The notes under the pieces were generated by a model. It saw only the letters and a program-made list of their open reading frames with translations, did no database searches and had not been told where the DNA came from. From positions 1 through 6,542 of the forward strand of contig QHZM01000029.1 in the NCBI GenBank assembly GCA_003224665.1: a DNA stretch of 6,542 nt, in the 5' to 3' direction. This DNA comes from Acidobacteriota bacterium. Lineage in GTDB: Bacteria > Acidobacteriota > Terriglobia > UBA7540. Shown here piece by piece: positions 5,664-6,542 of the stretch; within the stretch, counting starts at the first letter, position 1, and the number at the start of each line of letters is the position of its first letter. Made by a program: the position numbers and the translations under genes.

Positions 5664-6357
5664 CTACGAGACCGGGTTTGGTTCAGACGCGCTGAAGAAT
5701 CCACAGCGCATTGTCTTCATTACCAAAAAGACCTCCGCTAAAGTCAAAGGGGATGCGGGTCGGCAGTTAATGTCCTTTCCTCACCTCCTGCTTCGCGAGA
5801 GTATCGCTTTTCAGGTTATGGTGATCGTGCTGGTGGGAATCGCGCTCCTTTGGGATGCCCCGCTTGAGCAGTTAGCCAATCCTCTGGTCACGCCCAACCC
5901 GGCCAAGGCACCTTGGTACTTTCTGGGCTTGCAGGAATTACTTCATTACTTCCCGCCTTTGGTGGCGGGGATTATCATCCCTACCCTGGTGGTGGTGGCT
6001 TTCGTCGTCATCCCCTATTTCAACGTGAACGTCCAAGGTGAACCGCTCTGGGCAGGGAATCGCGCTCTCCGCTTCAAGGTGTTTCTCTCGATCCTGGTAG
6101 CCTTGGTGGCTTTCCTGGCGATTTTCCGGGCCTGGACGGTCCTCGTGCCTACGGTTGCTGTCGCAGGCCCTTTGTTGTTCTCCTCCTTCTTGAAGCCGGA
6201 AGGGCAGCCGGCGTGGAAATTCTTGCGAACCCGGCCCGTGTCCTGGTGGGTGATGACCTGGTTCATTACCGTGTCGGTGGTTCTGACACTCGTAGGCACT
6301 TTTTTCAGAGGCCCCGGCTGGTCGTGGGTATGGCCCTGGAGAGGGCATGGCGTCTGA
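5644..6357 (+). CDS. Cytochrome b C-terminal half (subunit IV-like)
   Basis: A 237-residue inner-membrane protein completing the split cytochrome b. An N-terminal cytoplasmic stretch (1-50) precedes hydrophobic helices at about 53-70, 104-126, 143-161 (running on toward 179) and 200-221. No b-haem ligands are expected in this half. The Qo-site region has NPAKAPWYFLGLQELL (85-100): the canonical PEWY is replaced by APWY (89-92), so the catalytic glutamate is absent at that position. E98 nearby could be an alternative proton acceptor (inference). The ending FFRGPGWSWVWPW is typical of the menaquinol-type Rieske/cyt b family. The subunit is longer than plant subunit IV (about 160 residues), with an extra C-terminal helix as in bc-type or longer subunits. 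ATG 5644 lies inside the end of the preceding gene, and the stop overlaps the next gene by 11 bases, indicating translational coupling. Confidence 0.9.
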   Translation: MVEKKNSYETGFGSDALKNPQRIVFITKKTSAKVKGDAGRQLMSFPHLLLRESIAFQVMVIVLVGIALLWDAPLEQLANPLVTPNPAKAPWYFLGLQELLHYFPPLVAGIIIPTLVVVAFVVIPYFNVNVQGEPLWAGNRALRFKVFLSILVALVAFLAIFRAWTVLVPTVAVAGPLLFSSFLKPEGQPAWKFLRTRPVSWWVMTWFITVSVVLTLVGTFFRGPGWSWVWPWRGHGV

Positions 6358-6542
6358 AGCCGAAGGGATGGGAAAAGTTTCGCGCGGCATGCGCTATGTG
6401 TTCGCGCTCGCCAGCGTGGTGTTCCTGGCAGTGCTGGCAATCTCTCCTGTAAAAGACTTGCGCCGGGAATGGAAACGGTACAGGCATCGGTACGCCCGTT
6501 ATGCCCTGACACGGCCCGACACAAAGCGTTTACTCGCGAATT
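6347..6542 (+). CDS. Membrane-anchored protein, N-terminal part only; possible cytochrome c subunit of the complex
   Basis: The ATG at 6347 overlaps the end of the cytochrome b C-terminal gene by 11 bases. It is preceded by GGAG (6338-6341) with five bases spacing. The frame is open to the window edge, giving 65 residues. Visible content: a short polar start, one hydrophobic segment (about 16-32, YVFALASVVFLAVLAI), then a strongly basic and aromatic stretch SPVKDLRREWKRYRHRY (33-49). A single N-terminal anchor followed by a REWKxY-type basic stretch resembles the N-termini of membrane-bound (multi)haem cytochromes c found next to this type of Rieske/cyt b operon. No CxxCH is present in the part seen, so the cytochrome assignment is an inference from position and N-terminal style. 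ATG 6368 and ATG 6389 are alternative starts without better ribosome sites. Confidence 0.6.
   Translation, partial: MASEAEGMGKVSRGMRYVFALASVVFLAVLAISPVKDLRREWKRYRHRYARYALTRPDTKRLLAN

Noticed and set aside
5938..6524. Overlapping antisense open frames near the right end
   Set aside because: They lie opposite hydrophobic cytochrome b helices and the next gene start; composition is Pro/Arg/His-rich with no domain.
1..6542. CRISPR arrays, insertion sequences, tRNA or rRNA genes
   Set aside because: No regularly spaced repeats, transposase-like frames, terminal inverted repeats or tRNA/rRNA signatures were seen on either strand.

Overview
The window reads as part of one co-directional electron-transfer gene cluster on the + strand of a GC-rich Gram-negative (diderm) bacterium. 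The diderm assignment rests on the first gene, which encodes an exported haem protein ending in what looks like an outer-membrane beta-barrel. The Rieske/cytochrome b proteins resemble the split, b6f-like menaquinol-type complexes of environmental lineages such as Acidobacteriota, NC10/Methylomirabilota, Nitrospirota, deltaproteobacteria and Planctomycetes. I cannot choose among these from this sequence alone.

Layout. Positions 1-328 are a leader region without a convincing complete gene. It holds a CRP-type palindrome (144-159), a degenerate second copy exactly 22 bp downstream, and two candidate promoters. A possible divergent gene start lies at the extreme left edge. Then follow: (1) a 476-aa monohaem cytochrome c fused to a putative porin barrel, Cyc2-like in architecture (329-1759); (2) a 203-aa secreted cupredoxin with a C-terminal beta-sandwich (1815-2426); (3) a 650-aa GltD-type FAD/NAD(P) oxidoreductase carrying an extra 2[4Fe-4S] ferredoxin tail (2456-4408); (4) a 160-aa Rieske protein with a Tat-like signal-anchor (4405-4887); (5) the four-helix, two-b-haem N-terminal half of cytochrome b (4884-5663); (6) the C-terminal, subunit IV-like half of cytochrome b (5644-6357); and (7) the start of a membrane-anchored protein cut by the right edge (6347-6542), possibly the multihaem cytochrome c of the same complex. 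From gene 3 onward every junction overlaps, so 3-7 look like one translationally coupled operon. Genes 1 and 2 precede it with short gaps of 55 and 29 bp.

How it may work (inference). Genes 4-7 would form a Rieske/cytochrome b quinol complex in the inner membrane. Gene 3 would attach NAD(P)(H) chemistry to its cytoplasmic face, as proposed for Rieske/cyt b complexes with NAD(P)-oxidoreductase subunits in anammox bacteria. Genes 1 and 2 would connect the periplasm to the outer membrane or cell exterior. This gene set could support either electron export or entry of electrons from an extracellular donor, with part of them driven to NAD(P)+. The combination of an outer-membrane cytochrome-porin, a copper protein and an NAD(P)-linked bc complex in one cluster is the most interesting aspect of the window.
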